Part shown: one piece after another, positions 7,674 through 15,390 of the stretch
How positions within the stretch are numbered: the first letter of the stretch is position 1
How the letters are laid out: each line of letters begins with the position of its first letter
NCBI GenBank assembly: GCA_964395095.1
Contig: CAYMZZ010000011.1
Location: 62,001 to 126,000, forward strand
From: CAYMZZ01 sp964395095
Lineage (GTDB): Bacteria > Bacteroidota > Bacteroidia > Chitinophagales > Chitinophagaceae
Length of the DNA stretch: 64,000 nt
Direction of reading: 5' to 3'
Program-made: the position numbers and the translations under genes
Notes under the pieces: generated by a model
The model's database searches: none
What the model was told of the DNA's origin: nothing
What the model saw: the letters and a program-made list of their open reading frames with translations, nothing else

Positions 7674-8645
7674 ATGAAAAAGGCAATCTTTAATCTTCAT
7701 TGTATCGTGTTGGCGATCCTGTTGGCCTGTAGTCCACTGATGCTGCCGGCGCAAATGCCCAATCAAACGGTGAATGCCGTTTTGGGCGATGAGAGTTTTG
7801 TCTACCGCTTTGGCTTTTTGCCAGATGAACAAACGCCCGAGCAGCTTCGTATACAAACCCACCTGGCTTATGTGGAAGATATTTTACGAAGCCAACCCGT
7901 CGGCAACCTGTCGCCTCAGCAACAATTGAAGCGTGCACAGCTAATTAACCTGTTACAGGAGTACCGCGAAGCCGGCAAATTCCCGGTGAACCGGGATTAT
8001 CCCCAGGAGCGCCGCCCCTGTTTTATCGACGCTGACGGTAATATTTGCGCGGTCGGCTATTTATTGGCCAAAACATGGGGTCATGATGCCGCCGAAGACA
8101 TCAATAGCCGCAACCAGTATGCCTTTATCTATTCCATGCAGGAGCCGATGCTCCTCCTTTGGGCCGAAGAGTATGGACTTACGCTCGAAGAATGCGCGAT
8201 GATTCAACCCGCTTATGGCCCACCGCCGCCCCCGCAAACCAGCTATGCCGATCTCAAACCAGCATACGGCATATCCAGTGGCGCTTTGGGAGGCATTAAT
8301 TTGGCCAGCAATCTTGTATTATTATCGTGCAAAGGATCTGCCTCAGCCCCCTGGGCTTATGCAGGAATGATTGGTGGGGGTGGACAATTGGTATTGGGTC
8401 TGGCCAATATCCGTAAAGCAAACTATTCAGCCGGAGTGAATGGTTATGATACCTATACCCGCTATCGTGCACAAAACAACCTTTCCTATCTCAATATTGC
8501 CATGGGCACCGCTACCCTTCTACATAGTGGCTTTCGACTAATCCGCCTGCAACAGGGAAAATCCGATTTACCCCTGAATGTGTACGGTTACCCCAATGAA
8601 GCTAACTCCATCACCATGGGCATTTATTTCGCACACCGTTTTTAA
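7674..8645 (+). CDS. Exported protein with a PCFID-CAVGYL motif region, unknown function
   Basis: Predicted secreted or envelope protein of 323 residues. A signal peptide covers about residues 1-27 (MKKAIFNLHCIVLAILLACS). The central region (about 95-180) holds the most distinctive residues: RRPCFIDADGNICAVGYLLAKTWG, YAFIYSMQEP and GLTLEECAMIQPAYGPPPPP. The second half is rich in Gly and Ala, with weakly hydrophobic segments that could form membrane strands or helices (ISSGALGGINLASNLVLLSC). I have seen similar PCFID/CAVGYL proteins in Bacteroidota but know of no function. The start is the ATG that opens the signal peptide; the upstream in-frame codons are not protein-like. Confidence 0.8.
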   Translation: MKKAIFNLHCIVLAILLACSPLMLPAQMPNQTVNAVLGDESFVYRFGFLPDEQTPEQLRIQTHLAYVEDILRSQPVGNLSPQQQLKRAQLINLLQEYREAGKFPVNRDYPQERRPCFIDADGNICAVGYLLAKTWGHDAAEDINSRNQYAFIYSMQEPMLLLWAEEYGLTLEECAMIQPAYGPPPPPQTSYADLKPAYGISSGALGGINLASNLVLLSCKGSASAPWAYAGMIGGGGQLVLGLANIRKANYSAGVNGYDTYTRYRAQNNLSYLNIAMGTATLLHSGFRLIRLQQGKSDLPLNVYGYPNEANSITMGIYFAHRF

Positions 8646-8700
8646 GAAGCTGAACACTGCCCCCGACAATCAGGGCAATGCTTGGTGGTTTGGAGAATAA

Positions 8701-8733
8701 TGGCCGTTCCTTTCCAGGTACGGCCACTTTTTT
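8701..8733 (+). terminator. Rho-independent terminator after the exported protein gene
   Basis: Stem TGGCCGT (8701-8707) pairs with ACGGCCA (8720-8726) and is followed by a T run. It lies 55 nt downstream of the stop codon. A TTGATTTG array follows at about 8733-8772. Confidence 0.8.
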
Positions 8734-9066
8734 ATTTGTTGATTTGATTATTTGTTGATTTGTTGATTTGTCTTATGGTTAGTAGGTTTTATTCCCGCTA
8801 AATCCAATAAGTCGTCGATTGAAAGGTGTAAAAATATTTTCATTCACCCGAATGGCTGAATGATCTGCAGATGATGTCGAAAGCAGCATGCACACGACCT
8901 CCCTTCGGGAGTTTATTGATTCCACAATGGATATGCTACCCACACCCCCTCCCTTCGGGAAGGGAGTTTAGAGCAAGGACATCATGTTGCCCACTCCGCC
9001 TCCCGAAGGGAGGCCGTATAGGTAGTAACGGGATAATTAGCATTTGGTACCTCCCGAAGGGAGGTG
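8733..9066. repeat. TTGATTTG array and cluster of four CTCCC-GGGAG hairpins
   Basis: This 594-bp gene-free stretch starts with an 8-bp-unit TTGATTTG array (8733-8772), G/T-rich after the upstream gene. Four short GC-rich hairpins follow within 170 bp: 8899-8911 (CTCCC-TTC-GGGAG), 8949-8966 (CTCCCTT-CGGG-AAGGGAG), 8998-9014 (GCCTCCC-GAA-GGGAGGC) and 9049-9065 (ACCTCCC-GAA-GGGAGGT). The first two are in one orientation, the last two in the other. The 115-codon open frame across them is not convincing. From 9067 to 9239 I see nothing I can name. Confidence 0.75.
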
Positions 9067-9239
9067 GTGTGCGACCCGGCATATCAGTATGCCCAATTAA
9101 GGCAACAACCATCCCTTACGATAGGGAGAAACAAATTTTTCTAAAATCGCTTCATTACAGCATCTACGCAGCCTTGCGGGGCGACAGACAGGCCTATGAA
9201 ACTGGCATCAGTATCTGATCCCGGGTGCCAATAAAGTTC

Positions 9240-10136
9240 CTATTGGCTCCGAAACCGCGGACTCACCACGAGCTCCTTGCTACCTGCCTGGTAGGCATAA
9301 AACCCTTCACCCGACTTTACGCCAAGCCTTCCGGCTTCCACCATATTGATCAGGAGCGGACAGGGCGCGTACTTGGGATTACCAAGTCCTTCATGCAGCA
9401 CACGCAAAATGGAAAGACATACATCGAGCCCGATAAAGTCGGCCAGTTGAAGCGGCCCCATTGGGTGCGCCATTCCCAGTTTCATCACGGTATCAATTTC
9501 CTCCACGCCGGCAACGGATTCGTGCAGGGTTATGATCGCCTCGTTGATCATGGGCATCAGGATGCGGTTGGCTACAAAACCGGGGTAGTCGTTAACGACA
9601 CAGGGGATTTTACCCAGCTTACGGCTGATCTCCACAATTTCGTTGCTCACAACCTGGCTGGTGACATAGCCATTGATTATTTCCACCAGTTTCATTACCG
9701 GAACGGGATTCATGAAGTGCATGCCAATCACTTTTTCAGCCCTCCTGGTAACCGCACCCAGGCTGGTGATGGAAATGGACGAAGTATTCGTGGCCAGTAT
9801 GCAATCAGCCGGTGCCGCTTCATCGAGTTGACGAAATATGGATTTCTTGATCTCGGGATTTTCCGTGGCAGCTTCTACCACCAGGCGGGCCTGCTTTACA
9901 CCCGTAGCGAGGTCTGTTTGTGTTTGAATACGATCAAGTGTATCGGTCTTGTCCTGTTCGCTGATCAATCCCTTGCTCAATTGACGGTCGAGATTGCGGC
10001 CGATATTGGAGAGGGCTTTTTCCAAAGCGGAAGATGAAATATCCACCAGGGTTACGGAATATCCGGCTTGCGCAAAAACGTGGGCAATTCCATTGCCCAT
10101 GGTACCGGCACCGATGACAGAGACTGTGTAGCTCAT
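9240..10136 (-). CDS. hbd: 3-hydroxybutyryl-CoA / 3-hydroxyacyl-CoA dehydrogenase
   Basis: NAD(P)-dependent oxidation of 3-hydroxyacyl-CoA, typically (S)-3-hydroxybutyryl-CoA to acetoacetyl-CoA, in beta-oxidation, phenylacetate breakdown or butanoate metabolism. The N-terminal Rossmann domain begins VIGAGTMGNGIAHVFAQAGY. The central NTSSISITSL and the catalytic-His segment IGMHFMNPVPVMKLVEI are clear, as is the C-terminal dimerisation domain (DYPGFVANRILMPMINEA, MKLGMAHPMGPLQLADFIGLD). The 298-residue length is that of the stand-alone enzyme, not the FadB fusion. No thiolase or enoyl-CoA hydratase is adjacent, so the pathway cannot be fixed. Nested repeat arrays lie directly upstream. Confidence 0.95.
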   Translation of the reverse strand: MSYTVSVIGAGTMGNGIAHVFAQAGYSVTLVDISSSALEKALSNIGRNLDRQLSKGLISEQDKTDTLDRIQTQTDLATGVKQARLVVEAATENPEIKKSIFRQLDEAAPADCILATNTSSISITSLGAVTRRAEKVIGMHFMNPVPVMKLVEIINGYVTSQVVSNEIVEISRKLGKIPCVVNDYPGFVANRILMPMINEAIITLHESVAGVEEIDTVMKLGMAHPMGPLQLADFIGLDVCLSILRVLHEGLGNPKYAPCPLLINMVEAGRLGVKSGEGFYAYQAGSKELVVSPRFRSQ

Positions 10137-10144
10137 ATTAGGTT

Positions 10145-10365
10145 TTACGTTATACGTTTTACGTAGGAGGTTTGGTTTAAGGTTTAGAGTTTAGGGTTTA
10201 AAGTTAGTGAGAAGAAATCTTGAGTCGTGAATCGTGAACCGTGAGTTTTAGTCGTGAGTTTTGAAAAAAATTTACTTACCTGACCCATTACCATTAAACC
10301 TTAAACCCTAAACCTTAAACTCAACATAATACGTATTACGTAAAACGTACTACGTACAACTCACT
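10145..10365. repeat. Nested inverted repeat arrays between two minus-strand genes
   Basis: Three array types are nested symmetrically. The outer pair is TACGTTT units (10145-10170) and their complements (10326-10360). The middle pair is TTTAAGG units (10176-10203) and their complements CCTTAAA (10292-10320). Inside lies a CGTGAATCGTGAACCGTGAG run (about 10223-10260). The right edge supplies the TGA of the upstream carboxypeptidase-regulatory-like gene; the left edge ends at the start of hbd. The whole can fold as a long imperfect hairpin. Confidence 0.85.
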
Positions 10366-11002
10366 TCTTACTTTTAAAATCCCCCCTCTTCCAGGCATCA
10401 ATAAACTCTGCCCAGGCCGCGGGGTTGAAGATATTCATGGGCGGTGTTTGTCCCTGGTAAACGGCGCGGTTGGCGATGCGGTTAAATTGCATGCGGGTAG
10501 CTTCGCCCCCATCGCCGGGAGTAGACTGCAGGAGGATGCGTCGCTTGGCGGCCGCGGTATTTTGTCGGGCAATTTCGATATCATCGTCCGGCACTTTGGC
10601 ATTCACAAAATCGCGGGCAAATTGCTCGGGTGTGGGCCGGGGTTTGATGATGGTAGCGGGCAAATACACGGTATCGGCCACCATCAATTGAATAACGCTG
10701 TATTGGTTTCCCTCCAGGTCGCGGGGAATGCGCACTGTTTTGGGTTTATAACTCACGTGTGAGAACTCCACTTCATCCCCTTTGAGCACCACAATCGAAA
10801 ATACGCCATCTCCATTGGTAAGCGTTCCCCGGTTCTGGCCCTTAATGGTTATGCTTACAGCCGGAATGCCTACCAGGCTATCGGCCGTCATGATTACCCC
10901 GTAGAGCTGAACCACGGAATCACGAACAGATTCAAACTGAGCTTTGGCTGAAAAGGGCAGGAAAAAGCAGGCAATCAGCAGGTATGACAGAGATTTCTTC
11001 AC
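10361..11002 (-). CDS. Carboxypeptidase-regulatory-like (CarboxypepD_reg) exported protein
   Basis: Predicted exported protein of 213 residues, function unknown. A signal peptide (MKKSLSYLLIACFFLPFSAKA) precedes a beta-sandwich CarboxypepD_reg-like domain at about residues 33-115: QLYGVIMTADSLVGIPAVSI, TIKGQNRGTLTNGDGVFSIV, VEFSHVSYKPKTV. In Bacteroidota this domain usually heads TonB-dependent receptors; here it stands alone with a charged C-terminus. The start is GTG, five bases after a perfect -7 box. The C-terminal KSKK and stop run directly into a repeat array. Confidence 0.88.
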   Translation of the reverse strand: MKKSLSYLLIACFFLPFSAKAQFESVRDSVVQLYGVIMTADSLVGIPAVSITIKGQNRGTLTNGDGVFSIVVLKGDEVEFSHVSYKPKTVRIPRDLEGNQYSVIQLMVADTVYLPATIIKPRPTPEQFARDFVNAKVPDDDIEIARQNTAAAKRRILLQSTPGDGGEATRMQFNRIANRAVYQGQTPPMNIFNPAAWAEFIDAWKRGDFKSKK

Positions 11003-11007
11003 AGTTT

Positions 11008-11015
11008 CAAAAATA
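11008..11015 (-). promoter_or_regulatory. -7 promoter box, 5 nt from a GTG start
   Basis: Minus strand TATTTTTG, then AAACT, then GTG. Predicts a leaderless transcript beginning at or next to the GTG. Confidence 0.6.
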
Positions 11016-11061
11016 AGTACTAGTTCTTTAAATAAGGCAACAAATTAGGGGCATCCGTGTT

Positions 11062-11069
11062 TACCTTTG
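11062..11069 (+). promoter_or_regulatory. -7 promoter box upstream of mrp/apbC
   Basis: TACCTTTG, a full match to TAnnTTTG, 33 nt before the ATG at 11103. The predicted leader is about 28 nt. Confidence 0.55.
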
Positions 11070-11102
11070 CAGTCAGTTAATTTTTTAACAGAAACTTCTA
11101 AA

Positions 11103-12197
11103 ATGACCAGTGAATCCGTATTAGCCGCACTCAGCCATGTTCAGGAGCCCGATTTGGGAAAGGATATTGTGACGCTGGGTATGGTCAAAGACATTCAGAT
11201 AGAGGGTAATAAGGTCTCTTTTACGGTTGTATTAACCACGCCCGCCTGCCCGCTCAAAGAACTCATTCGCAATAATTGCATCCAGGCCGTGAAACAACAT
11301 GCGCTGCAGGATGCTGCGGTAACGGTAAATTTCTCCGCCAATACGAGTAGCCGCCGGGCCGATAATGGGGCCGTTTTGCCCAAGGTGAAAAATATCATTG
11401 CGGTGGTAAGCGGCAAAGGTGGCGTGGGAAAATCCACGGTATCGGCCAACCTGGCCCTGGCTCTTGCGCAGCAGGGCGCCAAAGTGGGATTGATGGATGC
11501 GGACATCTACGGGCCCAGTGTGCCCATCATGTTTGGCGTAAGGGGCGAGCGACCCATGATGGTGGAAGTGGCGGGTAAGGGCATGATTGTACCCCTGGAG
11601 AAATATGGCATCAAATTGATGAGTATCGGTTTGCTCGTAGATGAAAAAAATGCCGTTGTATGGCGTGGCCCCATGGCCAGCAGTGCCATCCGGCAATTTG
11701 TGACCGATGTGGCCTGGGAAGAATTAGATTATCTCGTGATTGATATGCCGCCCGGAACAGGCGATATTCACCTCACGCTGATGCAACTGGTGCCGGTAAC
11801 CGGCGCCGTAATAGTAACCACGCCACAGGATGTAGCCCTGGCCGATGCCAAAAAGGGCATTGCCATGTTTGGCCAGGCACAACTCAATGTGCCCATCATC
11901 GGCCTGGTAGAAAACATGAGCTACTTTACGCCGGCAGAATTGCCCGACAACAAATATTTCATATTCGGTAAAGAAGGTGGACGACGGCTGGCCAGTGAAT
12001 ACGACCTGCCCTTCCTCGGCGAAATTCCGCTGGTTCAGGGCATTCGCGAAGGCGGCGATAAAGGCAAGCCGATCATGATAAGCGATGACACTGTATCGCG
12101 CCGCGCTTTTGAGGAATTTGCAGCCCATGTCGCTCGCAGCATCTCGATGCGGAATGCCCAATTGAGCGCCGAGAAAATCGCCGAACTGGTTTCCTGA
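11103..12197 (+). CDS. apbC: Mrp/ApbC-family iron-sulfur cluster carrier ATPase
   Basis: P-loop NTPase that carries Fe-S clusters to target apoproteins in the cytoplasm. An N-terminal MIP18/DUF59 domain (about residues 1-85, PDLGKDIVTLGMVKDI) is joined to the Mrp ATPase with the deviant Walker A GKGGVGKST, the segment LMDADIYGPSVPIMFGV and WRGPMASSAIRQF. Length 364 residues. The CxxC usually found just after ENMS is absent: the segment reads ENMSYFTPAELPDNKYFIFG. This appears usual for Bacteroidota homologues, from memory. The ATG is chosen over a TTG 12 codons upstream that overlaps the -7 box. Confidence 0.95.
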   Translation: MTSESVLAALSHVQEPDLGKDIVTLGMVKDIQIEGNKVSFTVVLTTPACPLKELIRNNCIQAVKQHALQDAAVTVNFSANTSSRRADNGAVLPKVKNIIAVVSGKGGVGKSTVSANLALALAQQGAKVGLMDADIYGPSVPIMFGVRGERPMMVEVAGKGMIVPLEKYGIKLMSIGLLVDEKNAVVWRGPMASSAIRQFVTDVAWEELDYLVIDMPPGTGDIHLTLMQLVPVTGAVIVTTPQDVALADAKKGIAMFGQAQLNVPIIGLVENMSYFTPAELPDNKYFIFGKEGGRRLASEYDLPFLGEIPLVQGIREGGDKGKPIMISDDTVSRRAFEEFAAHVARSISMRNAQLSAEKIAELVS

Positions 12198-12227
12198 AAG
12201 GGATAGCCCTAAACTGCCGGATAATCG

Positions 12228-12626
12228 TTAAACCGAATTGAGTCGCTGACCTTTTGTGGCATTCGCGGCAATAAAAAGCGCAAATGCTCCTATGGCCGTA
12301 TCCTTTAGCAGGTTGACGAGCGCCAACTGTTTCATCTCTGCATCACCGGCGTCCCGAAAATTGGGCAGGTGAATAAGCAGGACAAAGCAAAACAATAATA
12401 CGGCTAGTAAATAGGCCGCAAGGGCCACAAATCGATTGATGATAAAGGCAATGGCTGCCAGCATAAAGGCAATACCCACCAGGTACACCCATACATCACC
12501 ACCGGGAAGAAAGGGAGGTACAAAATTCATCATCTCCCTCGGGTTGGTGAAGTGCTGGACTCCAAACACGATCATAACGATCGCCAGCAGCCAGATGGCC
12601 GCGCGTGAGATATAATGCCGTACCAT
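12228..12626 (-). CDS. DoxX-like four-helix membrane protein
   Basis: Predicted inner-membrane protein of 132 residues with four hydrophobic helices (about 8-24, 43-62, 66-88 and 106-122). The pattern ISRAAIWLLAIVMIVFGVQHF with a following PP-FLPGG resembles the DoxX/DoxD-like family, whose members have been linked to redox or thiol stress in other bacteria. No catalytic residue can be claimed. It is divergent from the aldo/keto reductase gene; the 57-bp gap must hold both promoters. Confidence 0.8.
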   Translation of the reverse strand: MVRHYISRAAIWLLAIVMIVFGVQHFTNPREMMNFVPPFLPGGDVWVYLVGIAFMLAAIAFIINRFVALAAYLLAVLLFCFVLLIHLPNFRDAGDAEMKQLALVNLLKDTAIGAFALFIAANATKGQRLNSV

Positions 12627-12683
12627 AAAAAGAACTTTAGACCATTAAGGTACGAATTTGCTCCGACCTGAAATATTTATCAG

Positions 12684-13496
12684 ATGCAATACCGAAAATT
12701 AGGCAACAGCGAACTGATGATCAGTGAAATAGGTTTTGGATGCATGTCATTAAAGCCACCAGTGGCCTCTATTCAGACCCTGGTTGAGCGGGCAATAGAT
12801 CTGGGCATCAATTTTTTTGATACCGCTGATTTGTACGACAGGGGCGACAACGAAAGCTGGCTGGGCAAGGTCCTGGGTGCCAGGAGAAAAGAAGTGATGA
12901 TTGCCAGCAAAGTGGGCAACCAATGGCGACCCGATGGCAGTGGATGGGACTGGAATCCCCGCGCTGAATATATCCGGAAAGCGATTGATGATAGTCTTCG
13001 TCGGCTCCAGACCGACTATATCGACCTCTATCAATTGCATGGAGGAACCATGGAAGATGATAGGGAAGAAATTGTGGATTGCTTTGAATCGCTGCAGGCG
13101 GCCGGCAAGATCCGCTACTTCGGTATCTCCTCCATCCGTCCCGCCGTCATCGAAAAATATGCGCGGCAGCAGAAGATCAGCAGCGTGATGATGCAATACA
13201 GTTTACTCGACAGAAGACCGGAAGCAGGCAGCCTCGATCTGCTATATCAACAGGGAATCGGTGTACTGGCCCGGGGCGTGCTGGCCAAAGGCCTGCTGGC
13301 CGGCAAAGCGCCGGAAGCCTATCTCGATCATTCGGCAGATGCTGTTAAAGACATTCAGGAAAAACTAAAAAAAGAAAACCCGGAACTGAAACCCGCCCAG
13401 GCTGCGGTTCGGTTCGTCTTAAATAATCCGGCGGTAAGCGCAGCAGTGGTGGGGTTTAGGACGAGGGAACAGTTGGAAGATTTGATGAATCGTTGA
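12684..13496 (+). CDS. Aldo/keto reductase
   Basis: NADPH-dependent reductase of aldehydes or ketones with a TIM-barrel fold. Catalytic tetrad residues are visible: Asp and Tyr in FFDTADLYDRG, Lys in VMIASKVGNQW, His in IDLYQLHGG. Cofactor-site segments near the C-terminus include AVSAAVVGFRTREQLED. The 270-residue length is on the short side. The substrate cannot be told. The last two residues (NR) and the stop codon are written by units of the following TGAATCGT array. Confidence 0.93.
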   Translation: MQYRKLGNSELMISEIGFGCMSLKPPVASIQTLVERAIDLGINFFDTADLYDRGDNESWLGKVLGARRKEVMIASKVGNQWRPDGSGWDWNPRAEYIRKAIDDSLRRLQTDYIDLYQLHGGTMEDDREEIVDCFESLQAAGKIRYFGISSIRPAVIEKYARQQKISSVMMQYSLLDRRPEAGSLDLLYQQGIGVLARGVLAKGLLAGKAPEAYLDHSADAVKDIQEKLKKENPELKPAQAAVRFVLNNPAVSAAVVGFRTREQLEDLMNR

Positions 13497-13650
13497 ATCG
13501 TTGAATCGTTCATTTGTTGATTCGGTGATTTGTTTATTTGTTTATTTGTGAGATTGGTGACTCAGTAGTTCTTTACCGCAACGAGCACAACGATACGATT
13601 CAACAATTCAACGATTCAACAAATCAACAAATCAACAAATCATCGAATCA
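13484..13650. repeat. Paired 8-bp arrays between convergent genes
   Basis: The left array (13484-13550, units TGAATCGT then TTGATTCG/TTTATTTG) and the right array (13594-13650, units ATTCAACA and AAATCAAC) are reverse-complementary and could form a long hairpin. The left array contains the stop of the aldo/keto reductase and the right one the stop of yigZ, so the pair probably ends transcription in both directions. Confidence 0.85.
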
Positions 13651-14245
13651 AACACTCCACTCCCCTCATTTCCTTCATCATAAACTTAAACTCTTCCTGC
13701 CGGCCCTGAGGTACGCCCACTTCCATTTGGCAGAAAAGCTGTGATTCCTGGCTGTATACCTGGCAATCGAATTGTCGGATGCTGCGCATCACATCGTTCA
13801 TTCGGGTATAATCGAACTGAAGATGATAGGGAATGAGTACGGGCTTCTGTACCTGACGTGTGACCTGCAATGCCAGTGTGGCGGTGGTTTTATAGGCATT
13901 GATCAGTCCGGGCACGCCCAGTAATGTACCACCGAAATAACGCACTACCACCAGCAATATATTGGTTAATCCCCGGCTGTCGATCTGTCCGAGGATGGGT
14001 TTTCCGGCCGTGCCTGATGGCTCCCCATCATCGCTGGCCCGGTAAAGATTCTGATCAAGACCTATGCGATAGGCAAAGCAATGATGCGCAGCTTTGGGAT
14101 GCTCTTTCTTTACCGCCGCCAGTTTTTCCTTAAACTCCTCCACACTGCTTACCGGAAAAGTGAGACCGATAAAAAGACTGCCCCGGTCCCGGTATTCAGC
14201 CCGCGAACCCTGATCAATGGTTGTATAATAATCCTGCTGACTCAT
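13640..14245 (-). CDS. yigZ: YigZ / IMPACT-family protein
   Basis: Cytoplasmic protein of the UPF0029/IMPACT family, linked in eukaryotes to translational control and structurally related to nucleic-acid-binding folds; bacterial function is unclear. Family segments are SLFIGLTFPVSSVEEF, AAHHCFAYRIG, the signature ASDDGEPSGTAGKPIL and VVVRYFGGTLLGVPGLINAY. The 201-residue length is normal. It overlaps the end of ribD by 4 nt (ATGA), so the two are cotranscribed. The C-terminal LIR is encoded by repeat units. Confidence 0.95.
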   Translation of the reverse strand: MSQQDYYTTIDQGSRAEYRDRGSLFIGLTFPVSSVEEFKEKLAAVKKEHPKAAHHCFAYRIGLDQNLYRASDDGEPSGTAGKPILGQIDSRGLTNILLVVVRYFGGTLLGVPGLINAYKTTATLALQVTRQVQKPVLIPYHLQFDYTRMNDVMRSIRQFDCQVYSQESQLFCQMEVGVPQGRQEEFKFMMKEMRGVECLIR

Positions 14246-15354
14246 GCGCCAAATCCTTTTTGGGTATTGCGGTAAAAAGTATGCGTATCGTTTTCCCAGT
14301 GCTGCTCCGAAATGATGCTTGTCGCCGGCAACACTGGCGCTGCCAGTCCCTGCTGAATGAACAGGGAGTTATTTCGAATCACTCTGGCTTCATCCCAAAT
14401 TCCCTTCTGTATAAAGGATTGCAGCAGGCCTGCTCCCCCTTCCACCAGTACAGACTGGATTCCCCTACGATGCAAATCGGCCAAAACATTGTCGAGAAAA
14501 TCATCGCCGGGTTCTATCTTCAGCAGCTCGGCGCTTCCCTGTATGCCCTGCCGATGCTGATTATATACAAGGCCCGGATAATCCTGATAAATATGATAAT
14601 CCGTTGGCACGCGCAATTCCTTATCCAACAAGATCCGAAGCGGTGAAGGGCCGGGCCAGTAACGATTGTTGAGTTGCGGATTGTCGGCCATGGCCGTACG
14701 CCAGCCCACCATGATGGCGGCTTCTTCGCTACGCCAGCGATGCAGAATGCGCTGGCTCCAGCTATTGCTGATGGCCAGTGCAGGTTCCTGTCCCTTCCAT
14801 TCAGCTTTCGGGGGACGCGCCATAAATCCATCCGCCGTTTCGGCCCATTTCAAAATGATATACGGACGTTGTTGTGTATGATAACAAAAAAAACGACGGT
14901 TCTGTTCCTGCGCTTCCTTTTCCAGGATACCAACCCGTACATCGACCCCTGCATTTCGCAGCTTTTCAATCCCCTTGCCGTCAACCTGTGGAAAGGGGTC
15001 GCGGCAGGCGATCCATACCCGGGGTATTCCTTCGCGGATCAGTCGGTCGGCGCAGGGCGGCGTTTTGCCCTGATGCGCGCAGGGCTCCAGGGTCACCAGC
15101 ATTTCCGAATGGGGAATCAGGTGCCTGTCGGCGGGTTTAACTGAGTGGAGGCAGACCACTTCTGCGTGGGGCCCTCCAAACCTTTGATGATAGCCCTGCC
15201 CGATGATGCGTCCTTCCGCCAGCAAAACGGCCCCTACCATGGGATTGGGCGCCACCTGGCCGGCCGCCAGCGCTGCAAGGCCCAGGGCATGCTGCATATA
15301 AACCGCGGCCTGCGCATCATCCATGATCGTACCGTATGCACCGGAAAGCTTCAT
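14242..15354 (-). CDS. ribD: Riboflavin biosynthesis bifunctional deaminase/reductase
   Basis: Bifunctional enzyme of riboflavin synthesis: deamination of the pyrimidinone from GTP cyclohydrolase II, then NADPH reduction of the ribosyl side chain. The N-terminal CMP/dCMP-deaminase-like domain has the Zn site HAEV (GGPHAEVVCLHS) and PCAHQGKTPPC. The C-terminal reductase domain includes MVGWRTAMADNPQLNNR and SVLVEGGAGLLQSFI. From MKLSGAYG it is 370 residues, normal for RibD. The frame is open further upstream, but a -7 box (TACTTTTG) ends 8 nt before this ATG; the later ATG (MDDAQAA) is an alternative. No FMN riboswitch is visible. It is divergent from prmC. Confidence 0.96.
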   Translation of the reverse strand: MKLSGAYGTIMDDAQAAVYMQHALGLAALAAGQVAPNPMVGAVLLAEGRIIGQGYHQRFGGPHAEVVCLHSVKPADRHLIPHSEMLVTLEPCAHQGKTPPCADRLIREGIPRVWIACRDPFPQVDGKGIEKLRNAGVDVRVGILEKEAQEQNRRFFCYHTQQRPYIILKWAETADGFMARPPKAEWKGQEPALAISNSWSQRILHRWRSEEAAIMVGWRTAMADNPQLNNRYWPGPSPLRILLDKELRVPTDYHIYQDYPGLVYNQHRQGIQGSAELLKIEPGDDFLDNVLADLHRRGIQSVLVEGGAGLLQSFIQKGIWDEARVIRNNSLFIQQGLAAPVLPATSIISEQHWENDTHTFYRNTQKGFGA

Positions 15355-15362
15355 TACGGCCG

Positions 15363-15370
15363 CAAAAGTA
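15363..15370 (-). promoter_or_regulatory. -7 promoter box of ribD
   Basis: Minus strand TACTTTTG, 8 nt before the ribD ATG. It lies 7 bp from the divergent prmC box, so the two promoters overlap and may interfere. Confidence 0.55.
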
Positions 15371-15377
15371 AATGAAT

Positions 15378-15385
15378 TAAGTTTG
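15378..15385 (+). promoter_or_regulatory. -7 promoter box of prmC, 5 nt from start
   Basis: TAAGTTTG followed by CCTTT and then the prmC ATG. A leaderless mRNA is predicted. Confidence 0.6.
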
Positions 15386-15390
15386 CCTTT

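Noticed and set aside
8871..9218. 115-codon plus-strand open frame as a gene
   Set aside because: It runs through four GC-rich hairpins, is Pro/Arg/Gly-rich in a hairpin-driven way, and shows no domain or plausible start context.
9225..10037. 270-codon plus-strand open frame opposite hbd
   Set aside because: Antisense shadow of a clearly recognised dehydrogenase gene.
14242..15354. FMN riboswitch upstream of ribD
   Set aside because: The ribD/prmC gap is only 36 bp and filled with two promoter boxes; there is no room for the aptamer.
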